Below are positions 45,675 through 55,275 of a stretch of 64,000 nt of DNA, one piece after another. Each line of letters starts with the position of its first letter. The first letter of the stretch is position 1. Origin of the DNA: Intestinibacter bartlettii (GTDB lineage: Bacteria > Bacillota > Clostridia > Peptostreptococcales > Peptostreptococcaceae); contig CP102273.1 of assembly GCA_025148965.1 (NCBI GenBank), positions 1,612,001-1,676,000 on the forward strand, written 5' to 3'. The notes under the pieces are model-generated. The model searched no databases and had not been told where the DNA came from. It saw nothing but the letters and a program-made list of their open reading frames with translations. A program made the position numbers and the translations under genes.

Positions 45675-45720
45675 AAAGTGTTGCAAAATAGGCTAGTACT
45701 ATTTAGCAACACTTTTTTTG
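45675..45720 (+). terminator. Terminator of the folate cluster
   Basis: AAAGTGTTGC pairs with GCAACACTTT around a 25-base loop, followed by seven T. Confidence 0.88.
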
Positions 45721-45725
45721 TATTA

Positions 45726-46232
45726 TTAATTATACTCATATCCAAAATATTTTAACAATGCCTTATAATTATCTTGTGCAGATAGACATGTATCTGTTAA
45801 ATATCCAAGCTCATTTTCAAATTCCCTTAATCCTCTATAATAGTAAAATTTATGAGTTTCATCTATAATAAATGGAACTATATTATGTTTTAAACATTCC
45901 TTAAAAATAATAAGCCTACCAACACGTCCATTACCATCTTGGAATGGATGGATTTGTTCAAATTTATAATGAAATTCAATGATATCATTAACATTAATAT
46001 TTGTTTTTTTGTTATACTAAGTTAAAAGTTTTTTTATTTCAGCCGAAACTTGATTGGGAGAAGTTGTTTGTAAATCTCCAACCATATTTGGTTTTGATTT
46101 ATATTCACCAACATTAAACCATGATAATCTACTATCAGAAGTATTAGTTTTTAATATTTTGTGGATTTCTTTTATATTTTTTTCTTCTTCTAATTTATAT
46201 AATAAAGTTTTCTGATTATTTATTATTTTCAT
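45726..46232 (-). pseudogene. Fic-family AMPylator, inactivated by an in-frame amber stop
   Basis: On the minus strand an ATG preceded by AAGGAGC opens a frame that resembles the middle of Fic proteins (HKILKTNTSDSRLSWFNVGEYKSKPN). After 71 codons it meets a TAG (46017-46019). The same frame then continues for 96 more codons with the Fic active site HPFQDGNGRVGRL and the typical tail VPFIIDETHKFYYYRGL. So one nonsense codon splits the gene. The usual N-terminal region is also missing. No frameshift is needed. The two halves could come from a single-base change. It abuts the Type I RM locus, where Fic genes are often found. Confidence 0.85.
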
Positions 46233-46353
46233 TTTAACAGCTCCTTTTAAAAATATTATACATTTATTTGTGTCATTATATTTTGGATAAATATTTATTT
46301 TTATGGTAAAATGATATAATAAATTATAGTAAACAAAGAAAGGAAATATAAAT

Positions 46354-47847
46354 ATGGCAACAATAGGATTTGAAGAAAAGTTATGGGCAAGTGCTGACAA
46401 ACTTAGAAACAATATGGATGCAGCCGAATATAAGCATATAGTACTTGGACTAATATTTTTAAAATACGTTTCAGATACATTTATGGAAAAACACAAAGAG
46501 TTAATGGAAGAAGATGAAGAGTTTGCAGAAGATATAGATGCATATATGGCAGAAGGAGTATTCTGGGTGCCTGAAAATGCACGTTGGGATTATATAGCAA
46601 AACACTCAAAACAAGCAGAAATAGGACAAATAGTAGACAATGCCCTAGATTTAATAGAAAAAGACAATGATTCTCTAAGAGGAGTACTTCCTAAAAATTA
46701 TTCTAGACCAGAGCTAGATAAAAGAATATTAGGTGAAATAATCGATTTATTCACTAATATAAATGTAGGTGGAAGTATAGGAAAAGAAAAAGATGTACTG
46801 GGAAGAGTTTATGAGTACTTCTTAGGAAAATTTGCAGCCAATGAAGGTAAAGGTGGAGGAGAGTTCTATACACCTAAATCAATAGTTAAGCTGATGGTAG
46901 AAATGATAGAGCCATTCAAAGGATATGTATATGACCCTGCTTGTGGAAGTGGTGGTATGTTTGTGCAATCATTAAAATTCGTTGAAGAACATAGTGGAAA
47001 TGCCTTTGATATAAGTGTATATGGTCAAGAGTCAAATCCAACTACTTGGAAACTGGCTAAAATGAACATGGCTATCAGAGGGATAGAAAATAATTTAGGA
47101 AGTAAAAATGCTGATACTTTCCATGAAGATTTACATAAAAACTTAAAAGCTGATTTTATATTGGCTAATCCACCATTTAATCAAAGCGATTGGGGACAAC
47201 CGTTATTATTAGATGATCCAAGATGGAAATGGGGAACGCCACCTGCTGGTAATGCTAACTATGGTTGGATAGAACATATGTTAGATAAACTTAGTCAAAA
47301 GGGGAAAGCTGGAGTAGTTCTTGCTAATGGTTCTCTGTCTTCTAATACTTCTAATGAGGGTAAGATTAGAAAGACTATTTTAAATAATGATTTAGTTGAT
47401 TGTATAGTGGCTCTTCCTGATAAGTTATTCTATACTACTGGTATTCCTGTTTGTATATGGTTCTTTAATAGGGATAAAAAGCACAAAGGTCAGACTTTAT
47501 TTATAGATGCTCGTAAAATGGGTGATATGGTAAATAGAAGACTTAGAGAGCTTAGTGATGAGGATATTAAAAAGATTGCTGATACTTATATTAGCTGGCA
47601 AAAGGAAGAAGGCTATGAGGATGTAAAAGGATTCTGTAAAGTGGCTAATATGGATGAGATTAAGGAGAATGATTATATTTTAACTCCTGGTAGATATGTG
47701 GGTATTGAGGATGTTGAAGATGATGGTGAGCCTTTTGAGGAGAAGATGGAAAGACTTACTAAGACTTTATCTGAGCAGTTTGCTAGAAGTAGAGAGTTGG
47801 AAGATGAGATAAGAAAGCAACTTGGAGGAATTGGATATGAGTTGTAG
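46354..47847 (+). CDS. hsdM: Type I restriction-modification methyltransferase subunit
   Basis: 497 residues. N-terminal HsdM helical domain ([32 protein letters not shown]), SAM-binding motif [10 protein letters not shown] (194-203) and catalytic NPPF (272-275), so an N6-adenine methyltransferase. The C-terminal helical region contacts HsdS. GAAAGGA precedes the ATG, TATAAT at 46315-46320 is the probable -10. It overlaps hsdS by 11 bases. Confidence 0.96.
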   Translation: MATIGFEEKLWASADKLRNNMDAAEYKHIVLGLIFLKYVSDTFMEKHKELMEEDEEFAEDIDAYMAEGVFWVPENARWDYIAKHSKQAEIGQIVDNALDLIEKDNDSLRGVLPKNYSRPELDKRILGEIIDLFTNINVGGSIGKEKDVLGRVYEYFLGKFAANEGKGGGEFYTPKSIVKLMVEMIEPFKGYVYDPACGSGGMFVQSLKFVEEHSGNAFDISVYGQESNPTTWKLAKMNMAIRGIENNLGSKNADTFHEDLHKNLKADFILANPPFNQSDWGQPLLLDDPRWKWGTPPAGNANYGWIEHMLDKLSQKGKAGVVLANGSLSSNTSNEGKIRKTILNNDLVDCIVALPDKLFYTTGIPVCIWFFNRDKKHKGQTLFIDARKMGDMVNRRLRELSDEDIKKIADTYISWQKEEGYEDVKGFCKVANMDEIKENDYILTPGRYVGIEDVEDDGEPFEEKMERLTKTLSEQFARSRELEDEIRKQLGGIGYEL

Positions 47848-49054
47848 TGATTGGAAGACTGTAAAGCTTGAAGAAGTAGTAGACATACTAGGTGATGGGT
47901 TACATGGTACTCCTAAGTATAGTGATGATGGAGAATATTATTTTATTAATGGAAATAATCTTGATGGAAAAATAATAGTAAATGAAAAAACTAAAAGAGT
48001 TGGGCTTGAACAATACTTAAAGTATAAAAAAGATTTGAATGACAGAACACTATTGGTATCAATAAATGGAACTTTAGGTAAAGTTGCAGAATATGGTGGA
48101 GAGGATATAATATTAGGAAAAAGTGCATGCTACTTTAATGTAAAGAAAGATGTTAATAAAAAATATATAAAATATATACTATTAAGTGACATATTTAAGC
48201 ACTATATACACAATTATTCTACTGGTACAACAATTAAAAATTTAGGGCTAAAGCAGATGAGGAAATTTAAATTTCCATTACCAAATATAGAAGAACAAGA
48301 AAAAATAGCTAATATTTTATCCTCTTTAGATGATAAGATTGAGTTAAATAATGAGATGAATAAGACTTTAGAAGAGATGGCTCAGAGTATTTTTAAAAGA
48401 TGGTTTATTGATTTTGAGTTTCCTAATGAAGATGGTCAACCTTATAAATCTAGTGGTGGAGAGATGGTTGAAAGTGAACTTGGTATGATTCCTAAAGAAT
48501 GGGAAATTGCCCAAATAGATGATATTTCTCAAGTTACTATGGGAGTTTCTCCAAGTAGTAAAACTTATAATGAAGATAATATAGGTTTACCATTATTAAA
48601 TGGTGCAGCTGACTTTGAAGGCAAGTTAATTAAACCAAGTAAATTCACATCTGAACCTAAGAAAATATGTAAAAAAGGCGATATGGTATTTGGTGTTAGA
48701 GCAACTATTGGAAATATAGTATTTGCAGATAAAGAGTATGCACTTGGAAGAGGTGTAGCATCTGTAGAACCAAATGATAAAGTATTTAGAGAATTTATTT
48801 ATTATAGCCTTGATAACTCGATGGAAAATCTAATAAATAATGCAAGTGGAAGTGTATTTTTAAATCTGAAAAAAGCTGACATAACAGATTTGAAAGTGTG
48901 TTATTCAGATGAAATAGTTAAAAAGTTTAATAATATATCTAGAGTATTAATAGATAAGATAGTTGAAAATGATATGGAAAGTGAGCTATTAAAGCAACAA
49001 CGAGATATATTATTACCAAAGCTTGTGAGTGGGGAAATAAGAATAACAAACTAG
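47837..49054 (+). CDS. hsdS: Type I restriction-modification specificity subunit
   Basis: 405 residues with two target-recognition domains (about 1-150 and 220-360), each followed by a conserved helical spacer. The central spacer includes [26 protein letters not shown] and RWFIDFEFP, the second ends [18 protein letters not shown]. The ATG at 47837 has GGAGG 8 bases upstream; an upstream TTG start is less likely. It sets the DNA sequence recognised by the HsdM/HsdR complex, presumably a bipartite site. Only one hsdS is visible and no inverted partial copy for phase switching was found in the window. Confidence 0.95.
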   Translation: MSCSDWKTVKLEEVVDILGDGLHGTPKYSDDGEYYFINGNNLDGKIIVNEKTKRVGLEQYLKYKKDLNDRTLLVSINGTLGKVAEYGGEDIILGKSACYFNVKKDVNKKYIKYILLSDIFKHYIHNYSTGTTIKNLGLKQMRKFKFPLPNIEEQEKIANILSSLDDKIELNNEMNKTLEEMAQSIFKRWFIDFEFPNEDGQPYKSSGGEMVESELGMIPKEWEIAQIDDISQVTMGVSPSSKTYNEDNIGLPLLNGAADFEGKLIKPSKFTSEPKKICKKGDMVFGVRATIGNIVFADKEYALGRGVASVEPNDKVFREFIYYSLDNSMENLINNASGSVFLNLKKADITDLKVCYSDEIVKKFNNISRVLIDKIVENDMESELLKQQRDILLPKLVSGEIRITN

Positions 49055-49078
49055 AAATAAAATGGGGGGATAACTATT

Positions 49079-49918
49079 ATGACAAGAAGGAATATATTTG
49101 AACTTATGCAAGAAAAATATGATCATATTAAAGAAGTTGAGAAATTAAGTGATTTATTAGAGGAAGATATGATTTTACTTGGTACTAAAAGTTTGACTCT
49201 AGAGGAATTTGTTGATGAATATGAGTTTGATAATTGGAAAAATAGCTATCATTATATTAATTGTGAAGACTTAAAAGAAAGTTTAGGAATCAATGAGACT
49301 ATAAAGTTTTGTACTAGAGGATATGGTATTTCAATTGAAGATACATTAGTATTTTTGGAATATGTACTAAATATTATAAATATATGCCAGAGATCTATTT
49401 GTATAGTTCATAATGAAGCATTTTTTACAAAACCATATCCTAGATTAATAAAAAATATAGAAATACTATTGAGTAATCTAAATTATGAATATATATATTT
49501 TGATAAAGAAGAAAAAGTTATATTAGTAGAAAGAGATTCAGCGGCATTTGCTGTAGCAGATATTGTTGAAGAAGAATTAGCATTTAAAGTTATAGAATAT
49601 AATCATTATTTACTAAAAGGTGATTTAGATAAAAAAAGAAATATATTAAAAGCTTTAGCTGATAAAGTTGAAGGATTTAGAGATAACCTTAATAAGAGTT
49701 TATTTTCGGATTTTGGTTACCTAGCTAATAATATAAATATAAGGCACAATAATTTAGAAGGAAAGAATAAAAAAGAATATCTACTTAATATAGCTAATGA
49801 GGAATTAGAAGATTGGTATGATGAAACATATCAAGTAATGCTTTTATGCATATTAGAAAATAATTATAAAACATCAATCACAAATAAAATTAAAGAAATA
49901 AAAGGCAAAGTAAAGTAG
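49079..49918 (+). CDS. HEPN-like protein embedded in the Type I RM locus
   Basis: 279 residues, follows hsdS by 24 bases with AATGGGGGGAT before the ATG, so it is read with hsdM-hsdS. The C-terminal part (about 195-260) is helical with the phrase NNINIRHNN and later EELEDWYDETYQVMLLCILE, a layout I associate with HEPN-type abortive-infection proteins such as the AbiJ group; the preceding YNHYLLKGDLDKKRNILKALADKVEGFR fits too. The N-terminal 150 residues are not recognised. A role as an RNase or as an anti-phage helper of the RM system is inference. Confidence 0.6.
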   Translation: MTRRNIFELMQEKYDHIKEVEKLSDLLEEDMILLGTKSLTLEEFVDEYEFDNWKNSYHYINCEDLKESLGINETIKFCTRGYGISIEDTLVFLEYVLNIINICQRSICIVHNEAFFTKPYPRLIKNIEILLSNLNYEYIYFDKEEKVILVERDSAAFAVADIVEEELAFKVIEYNHYLLKGDLDKKRNILKALADKVEGFRDNLNKSLFSDFGYLANNINIRHNNLEGKNKKEYLLNIANEELEDWYDETYQVMLLCILENNYKTSITNKIKEIKGKVK

Positions 49919-50069
49919 ATGAGTAGCCGTGGAATCATTAGGTGGGAGATATTTTTGACAATTTATATCCAAAACTTAATATGTATAGATAAGATAATAT
50001 GTTGATTTAAGTATAGTAAATTTAATCAAAAGTTTATACTTTATAAGATATCGAGAGGGGGTTCTGATT

Positions 50070-51143
50070 TTGGAATTAGTGCAAATAAGTAGTGAAACAA
50101 AAGAACTAATTAAGAATATAGAGATTAATAGACAGGTAAATTTAGCACCAATGCAGGAATTAGCAAAGAGCCTTGAAGCTATGAGAAAAGTGAATTTAGC
50201 ACCAATGCAGGAATTAGCAAAGAATCTTGAAGCTATGAAAAAAGTAAATTTAGCACCAATGCAGGAATTAGCAAAGAATCTTGAAGCTATGAAAAAAGTA
50301 AATTTAGCACCAATGCAGGAATTAGCAAAGAATCTTGAAGTTATGAGAAGAGTGAATTTAGCACCAATGCAAGAACTAGCAAAGAATCTTGAAGCTATGA
50401 GAAAAGTAAATTTAGCATCAATGCAAGAATTAGTAAATAATATGCAAATAATAAGAAATACATATTCATTATCAATACAAGAAACATTAAATAGAATACC
50501 TGAATTTATAAATTTATACAATGAATCAATAGATAGTTATAACGACTTAGATGATGACTACATACAACCAGTTAATAGTGATACAGTAGTGCAATATGTA
50601 AATGATGTTGATAACATACTTCAGGATGATTCACTATCTGTTATGGAAAGGTTTTATAATGTATTGGTAAAATTATATGGTATATATGAAAAGATAGAAA
50701 AGTATTTTAGTGGACATCCTATGATGTTTCTTATTATAACGACTATTATATTACCAACAATGATTAATCCAGTAGAAGAATTCAGTGAAAATGCCCATAA
50801 ATCATTTATAAGTATATCACAATCAATAATCGAAAACTATTCTATGGATAATCAGTCACTTAATAAAAATATCAAAAGGGATATATCAAAGGAGTTAAAT
50901 AATAATAAAGAAGCTGATAAAAAATATTTACTAAATACCTATAGATTTGTAGACTGTGATAACTTGAATATAAGAGTTAGTAATTCAATTAAGTCAAGAT
51001 CTATATATAACCTAAATAGAGGTTCAATTGTTAAAATTATTAAGAAGCAGAAAAATTGGACAAAAGTAGAATATAAAAATGAAGATGAAACAGTAGTCAT
51101 TATAGGATGGGTATTTACAAGATATATAAGTAGATTTAATTAA
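50070..51143 (+). CDS. Repeat/coiled-coil membrane protein with C-terminal SH3b domain, in the RM locus
   Basis: 357 residues from a TTG at 50070 that follows GAGAGGGGG by 8 bases. Residues 24-131 are six tandem 18-residue repeats, NLAPMQELAKNLEAMRKV-like, predicted amphipathic helix. An acidic linker follows, then a helical segment with FYNVLVKLYGIYEKIEKYF, one hydrophobic segment (about 216-233, GHPMMFLIITTIILPTM), and a bacterial SH3 domain (about 297-357, LNIRVSNS to GWVFTRYISRF). No signal peptide. A TTGACA (49955-49960) lies upstream. Function unknown; it stands between hsdS/HEPN-like and hsdR. Confidence 0.7.
   Translation: MELVQISSETKELIKNIEINRQVNLAPMQELAKSLEAMRKVNLAPMQELAKNLEAMKKVNLAPMQELAKNLEAMKKVNLAPMQELAKNLEVMRRVNLAPMQELAKNLEAMRKVNLASMQELVNNMQIIRNTYSLSIQETLNRIPEFINLYNESIDSYNDLDDDYIQPVNSDTVVQYVNDVDNILQDDSLSVMERFYNVLVKLYGIYEKIEKYFSGHPMMFLIITTIILPTMINPVEEFSENAHKSFISISQSIIENYSMDNQSLNKNIKRDISKELNNNKEADKKYLLNTYRFVDCDNLNIRVSNSIKSRSIYNLNRGSIVKIIKKQKNWTKVEYKNEDETVVIIGWVFTRYISRFN
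50139..50462 (+). repeat. Six tandem 54-base coding repeats
   Basis: Five nearly identical units and a diverged sixth, each 54 bases, in frame, with the unit core GCACCAATGCAGGAATTAGC. The near identity at third codon positions shows recent duplication or gene conversion, so the copy number may vary between strains without breaking the reading frame. Confidence 0.9.
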
Positions 51144-51195
51144 ATAGCATTAAAATATATGTAAAAATGGATATATATATAATCAGCCTACGTTA

Positions 51196-51291
51196 ATGAA
51201 GAAATAATTTAATGAATTTCTTAATAGAGTTCCAAAGTCTAAAGAAATAATAGAGCTAGTGGCTGAAGAAAATAATATACAATGGGGTTAA
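51196..51291 (+). pseudogene. Remnant small ORF with an early stop
   Basis: A 32-codon frame reads MKK-stop-FNEFLNRVPKSKEIIELVAEENNIQWG-stop. The part after the internal TAA looks like genuine coding sequence, but it cannot be translated as one piece. It suggests decay of a small accessory gene between the SH3 protein and hsdR. Confidence 0.45.
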
Positions 51292-51296
51292 TAAAA

Positions 51297-51410
51297 ATGA
51301 GAATTCTAGAAGATGATAATCTAATAGGACAATTAGATAAATTAGATGATATTTTAAATAAAAGAGTAGAAAAATATAAAAAATATTTAAAAAATGAAGA
51401 TAATAATTGA
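51297..51410 (+). CDS. 37-residue charged helical peptide
   Basis: Starts 5 bases after the preceding remnant, with GGGG 11 bases before the ATG. MRILEDDNLIGQLDKLDDILNK... is a charged helix resembling the short antitoxin-like or adapter proteins of defence loci. Overlaps the next ORF by 17 bases. Could be spurious. Confidence 0.35.
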   Translation: MRILEDDNLIGQLDKLDDILNKRVEKYKKYLKNEDNN

Positions 51411-51639
51411 ATTTAATTTACAAAACTTAAATGTAAATAATTTTAAATCTTATGAAAATAAGGGCGGTATATATTATTTACAAATTAGATTTAATGGTCA
51501 ATTAGATAATTTAACAAGTAAAAAAGCTATATTTGAAAAATTAGTTAAAGAATGGGATGACCAGAAGAGAATAAAAATACCTAAGATTGAAAAAAATAAA
51601 CAACCTAAATATAATAAAAATGATTTAAAAAATAAATGA
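51394..51639 (+). CDS. 81-residue unknown protein
   Basis: Overlaps the previous small ORF. The central part is beta-rich (GGIYYLQIRFNGQLDNLTSKKAIFEKL) and the C-terminus is very basic (KIPKIEKNKQPKYNKN). No ribosome site is evident, so expression would depend on coupling. Family not recognised. Confidence 0.4.
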   Translation: MKIIIEFNLQNLNVNNFKSYENKGGIYYLQIRFNGQLDNLTSKKAIFEKLVKEWDDQKRIKIPKIEKNKQPKYNKNDLKNK

Positions 51640-51663
51640 ATATCTTTTTATTTGGGAAAATCT

Positions 51664-51889
51664 ATGAAATTTGGAGATAGACTGGAAGAACATTTTAATG
51701 GACCGAGTGATTGTGAAACTTATGGTTTAAAGTTAAATTGTATAGAAAATGAATTTTTTTGGAAATTGTAGTTATAGAATTAAATTTATGGGATTATCTG
51801 ATTTAATAGATGATAAATATTATTGGTGTGTTATAAATATTGAATCAAAATTAAGAAACGAATTAAATCCTATATGCGGAAAACAATAA
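51664..51889 (+). pseudogene. Small gene frameshifted in a T7 run
   Basis: Frame 1 gives MKFGDRLEEHFNGPSDCETY...NEFFWKL-stop. Removing one T from the run of seven at about 51752-51758 joins it to a second frame reading FFGNCSYRIKFMGLSDL...YYWCVINIESK... to a TAA at 51887. The joined 74-residue product is plausible as a small globular protein. Either a real frameshift mutation or a sequencing error in a homopolymer. Confidence 0.4.
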
Positions 51890-52010
51890 GATATGAAACT
51901 TAAATTATTATTTTAAATTAAAAAATATTATTGAATGATTAATATTACAAACTTATTTTCTTTTCAATTTGGACAAAAACATTGAATATTAGAGTATATT
52001 AATACATAAT

Positions 52011-52045
52011 AAAAGCTAGTCATTGAATGACTAGCTTTTATTTTA
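52011..52045 (+). terminator. Terminator upstream of hsdR
   Basis: Perfect 13-base stem AAAAGCTAGTCAT / ATGACTAGCTTTT with a 3-base TGA loop, then T-rich tail. It ends transcription of the accessory genes before hsdR, which has its own TATAAT just downstream. Confidence 0.88.
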
Positions 52046-52095
52046 CCCAAAACCTATGTATAATCAAAGTATAAACTACAATAGGGGAGAAGATT

Positions 52096-55000
52096 ATGTT
52101 TACAGAACAATCATTTGAAACCGTAGTTATACAGTACCTAAAAGAACTAAACTACGACTATATACATGGAAGTAACCTAACGAGGGACAATAAAGAAGTA
52201 CTTCTACTTAAAAACTTAAAAGAAAATCTTATTAAAATAAACAAAGAAATACCACAAACTACGATAGAATATGCGATAAAGAGAATACAAAATTTTGAAA
52301 CAAAAGATGTATTTACAAACAACAAGTTATTTCATAAATACTTAACAGAAGGTATCGAAATATCTGATTTTATAGATGGTAAAACTGTATACCACACAGT
52401 TAAACTTATAGATTATGATAATATACAAAACAACACATTTCTAGTAGTAAATCAGCTAGAAATTATTGAGGATGATATTAAAAAAATACCTGATGTTATA
52501 GTTTATGTAAATGGAATGCCGCTTGTTTGTATGGAGCTTAAGAGTACATCTCGTGAGGAGGTTACTATTGAGGATGCATATAATCAGCTTATGAATTATA
52601 AAGAAGTTCATATACCATCTTTGTTTTACTATAATGCTTTTTTAATAATAAGTGATGGCGTACATACTAAAGCTGGCACTATTACAGCTCCATTTAATAG
52701 ATTTATGGATTGGAGGAAAATCAATATAGATGATGATGTTATAAGTGAACCTACTGTTGATTATAAAAACTTAGATACTCTACTTTATGGTATGTTTGAC
52801 AAAGAGAGATTTTTAGATATTATAAAAAACTTCATATTATTTGTTCCAAAGGGAAAAATACTAGCCCAATATCATCAGTACTATGGAATGAAAAAGGCTA
52901 TAAATTCTGTTATTAAGGCTGTACATAGTGATGGTAGAGCTGGTGTTGTTTGGCATACTCAGGGAAGTGGGAAAAGTTTTTCTATGACATTTTTAGCAGG
53001 AAATCTTATTAAAAATAAAGACCTTAACAATCCAACGATTTTAGTTATTACGGATAGAAATGATTTGGATGATCAGCTTTATTCTACATTCTGCTCTGCA
53101 AGTGAATTTTTAAGACAAGAACCTATAAAGTGTGATTCTAGGTTAGATGTGAAAACTTTTTTAGAAGGAAGAAAAACAGGAGGAGTTGTTTTTTCTACTA
53201 TACAAAAATTTGAAGAAGAAACAGGACTTTTAAGTGATAGAAAAAATATTATTGTAATGGTAGATGAAGCTCACCGTACTCAATACAATTTAGATGGAAA
53301 GCTTGATATAAATACTGGTGAGATAAAATACGGCTATGCAAAATATCTTAGAGAATCCTTACCAAATGCTACTTATATAGCTTTTACAGGAACTCCTATA
53401 GATAATACAGATAAATCTACATATTCTGTATTTGGTGATTTAATAGATGTATATGATATGACTCAAGCTGTGGAAGATGGAGCAACAGTAAAGATTTATT
53501 ATGAATCAAGAATTGCGAAAGTTAAATTAGATAAATATTATATGAATTTAATAGACCAAGAATACTACGATATGCAGGTTAAAGAAGATGTTGAAAGTTA
53601 TATTATAGATCAAAGTCAAAAGCAAATGTCAAAGATGGAGCAGATAATTTGTAATGAGGATAGAATTAAAGAGGTTGTGAGTGATATAATAGCTCATTAT
53701 GAAGAGAGAAAAAATCAAGTTGCAGGAAAGGCTATGATAGTTGCTTATTCGAGAATTTCTGCATATATGATGTATAAAGAAATTTTAAAACAAAGACCTG
53801 ATTATAAAAATAAAGTAAAAATGGTCATGTCTACTAATAACAGTGACTCACAAGAGCTAGCTAAGCTTGTTGGTACAAAAAAGGAACAAAAGAAAAGGGA
53901 AGAAGAATTTAGAGATTTAGACAGTGAGTTTAAGATTGTTATAGTAGTAGATATGTGGCTTACTGGGTTTGATGTTCCAGCACTTGATACTATGTATATA
54001 GACAAGCCTATGAAAGAACATAACTTGATGCAGGCTATTGCTCGTGTAAATCGTGTATTTCCAGGCAAAAGTGGCGGTCTAGTTGTGGATTATATAGGTA
54101 TTAAAAAAGAGTTATTCGAAGCGCTTAAAACTTATTCAAATAGAGACCAAGATAAAATACAAGAAAATAGTGAAGCTAAGGATATAACTTTAGATATATT
54201 AGAAATACTTAGGAATGAGTTCCATAACTTTGATTATGAAGGATTCTTTGGAGATAGTGATAAATTAAGATATGATTTAATAAGAAATGGAGCTGAGTTT
54301 GTTCAATTTGATGAAAATAGAAAAAATCTATTTATGGAGCAAACTAAAAAGTTAAAAGATGTTTATAAAATATGCTCTTCACTTTTAACTAAAAGAATAA
54401 AAGATGAGATATCTTTCTTTATAGCTATTAGATCATTTATTATGAAAACTACTAAAAAAGGCGTGCCTGATTTAAAAGAAATAAATGAAAGAATAGCAAA
54501 AATGTTAGAAGAAGCTATTATAGGAGATGAGGTAATAGTCTTAACTAAGGCCGGAAGTGGTGAGACTTTTGACTTATTGGACGATGAAAATATGATGAAG
54601 CTTAAAATGATGCCTCAAAAAAATATAGCAGCTAATATTTTGATGAGGGCTATGAGAGATAAAGTTGAGCAAATTAAAAAGAAAAATATAGTCGTAAGCA
54701 GAACTTTTAGTGAAAAGCTAGAACGTATAATAGAAAAATATAATAATCGTCACGATGAAAAAGATGTATATGAAGTATTAGAAGCTTTGGTTGAATTTAA
54801 AGAAGAATTATTAAAAGCTATAGAAAGTGGAGATGCAATGGACTTAACATATGAAGAAAAGGCATTTTTCGATGTACTTACATCTGATCCAGAGGTTATA
54901 GCGACTATGGAAGATGATATACTTATAAAAATAGCCAAAGATTTAAGTAAAACAGTTAAAGAAAATTTATGCCCTGCTTGGCATGAAAGAAAACAAGCTC

Positions 55001-55125
55001 AGGCTAAGATGAGGATGAAAATTAAAAAATTACTTAAAAAATATGATTATCCACCAAATAAAAGTGAAAAAGCAGTTGAAGGAGTTATGGAACAGGTTAC
55101 ACTTCAATGTATAGCAGGGTTATAA
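52096..55125 (+). CDS. hsdR: Type I restriction endonuclease subunit
   Basis: 1009 residues. N-terminal PD-(D/E)XK nuclease with IPDVIVYVNG (Asp133) and MELK (Glu147, Lys149). The translocase part has Walker A HTQGSGKS (287-294), DEAHR (390-394) and AFTGTP. The C-terminal helical domain docks on the methyltransferase. All catalytic motifs are intact, so the nuclease should work. AGGGGAG precedes the ATG. Transcribed separately from hsdM-hsdS. Confidence 0.96.
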   Translation: MFTEQSFETVVIQYLKELNYDYIHGSNLTRDNKEVLLLKNLKENLIKINKEIPQTTIEYAIKRIQNFETKDVFTNNKLFHKYLTEGIEISDFIDGKTVYHTVKLIDYDNIQNNTFLVVNQLEIIEDDIKKIPDVIVYVNGMPLVCMELKSTSREEVTIEDAYNQLMNYKEVHIPSLFYYNAFLIISDGVHTKAGTITAPFNRFMDWRKINIDDDVISEPTVDYKNLDTLLYGMFDKERFLDIIKNFILFVPKGKILAQYHQYYGMKKAINSVIKAVHSDGRAGVVWHTQGSGKSFSMTFLAGNLIKNKDLNNPTILVITDRNDLDDQLYSTFCSASEFLRQEPIKCDSRLDVKTFLEGRKTGGVVFSTIQKFEEETGLLSDRKNIIVMVDEAHRTQYNLDGKLDINTGEIKYGYAKYLRESLPNATYIAFTGTPIDNTDKSTYSVFGDLIDVYDMTQAVEDGATVKIYYESRIAKVKLDKYYMNLIDQEYYDMQVKEDVESYIIDQSQKQMSKMEQIICNEDRIKEVVSDIIAHYEERKNQVAGKAMIVAYSRISAYMMYKEILKQRPDYKNKVKMVMSTNNSDSQELAKLVGTKKEQKKREEEFRDLDSEFKIVIVVDMWLTGFDVPALDTMYIDKPMKEHNLMQAIARVNRVFPGKSGGLVVDYIGIKKELFEALKTYSNRDQDKIQENSEAKDITLDILEILRNEFHNFDYEGFFGDSDKLRYDLIRNGAEFVQFDENRKNLFMEQTKKLKDVYKICSSLLTKRIKDEISFFIAIRSFIMKTTKKGVPDLKEINERIAKMLEEAIIGDEVIVLTKAGSGETFDLLDDENMMKLKMMPQKNIAANILMRAMRDKVEQIKKKNIVVSRTFSEKLERIIEKYNNRHDEKDVYEVLEALVEFKEELLKAIESGDAMDLTYEEKAFFDVLTSDPEVIATMEDDILIKIAKDLSKTVKENLCPAWHERKQAQAKMRMKIKKLLKKYDYPPNKSEKAVEGVMEQVTLQCIAGL

Positions 55126-55136
55126 GATTTATGTTT

Positions 55137-55176
55137 GAGGATGTAGCTTAATTTTGTTTAAGTTACATCCTTAATT
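55137..55176 (+). terminator. Terminator of hsdR
   Basis: GGATGTAgCTTAA pairs with TTAAGTTACATCC around a short T-rich loop; the tail is only weakly T-rich. Confidence 0.65.
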
Positions 55177-55275
55177 AATATAGTTCAAAAAAATACAATA
55201 CTCATAAGTAATGCAAAAATCATTACCATTCACATAAAATGCTATAATAAAGATATAGATTATTGGAGGGGTCTT

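Noticed and set aside
45675-45720. Insertion-sequence end next to the RM locus
   Set aside because: The inverted repeat is the folK terminator; no transposase or target duplication was found.
50139-50462. CRISPR-like array
   Set aside because: The 54-base repeats are contiguous without spacers and are in frame in a coding region.
49976-50521. Long minus-strand ORF opposite the 54-base repeats
   Set aside because: It is the mirror of the repeat region; its protein is a Cys/Phe-rich repeat with no ribosome site, so a shadow of the real gene.
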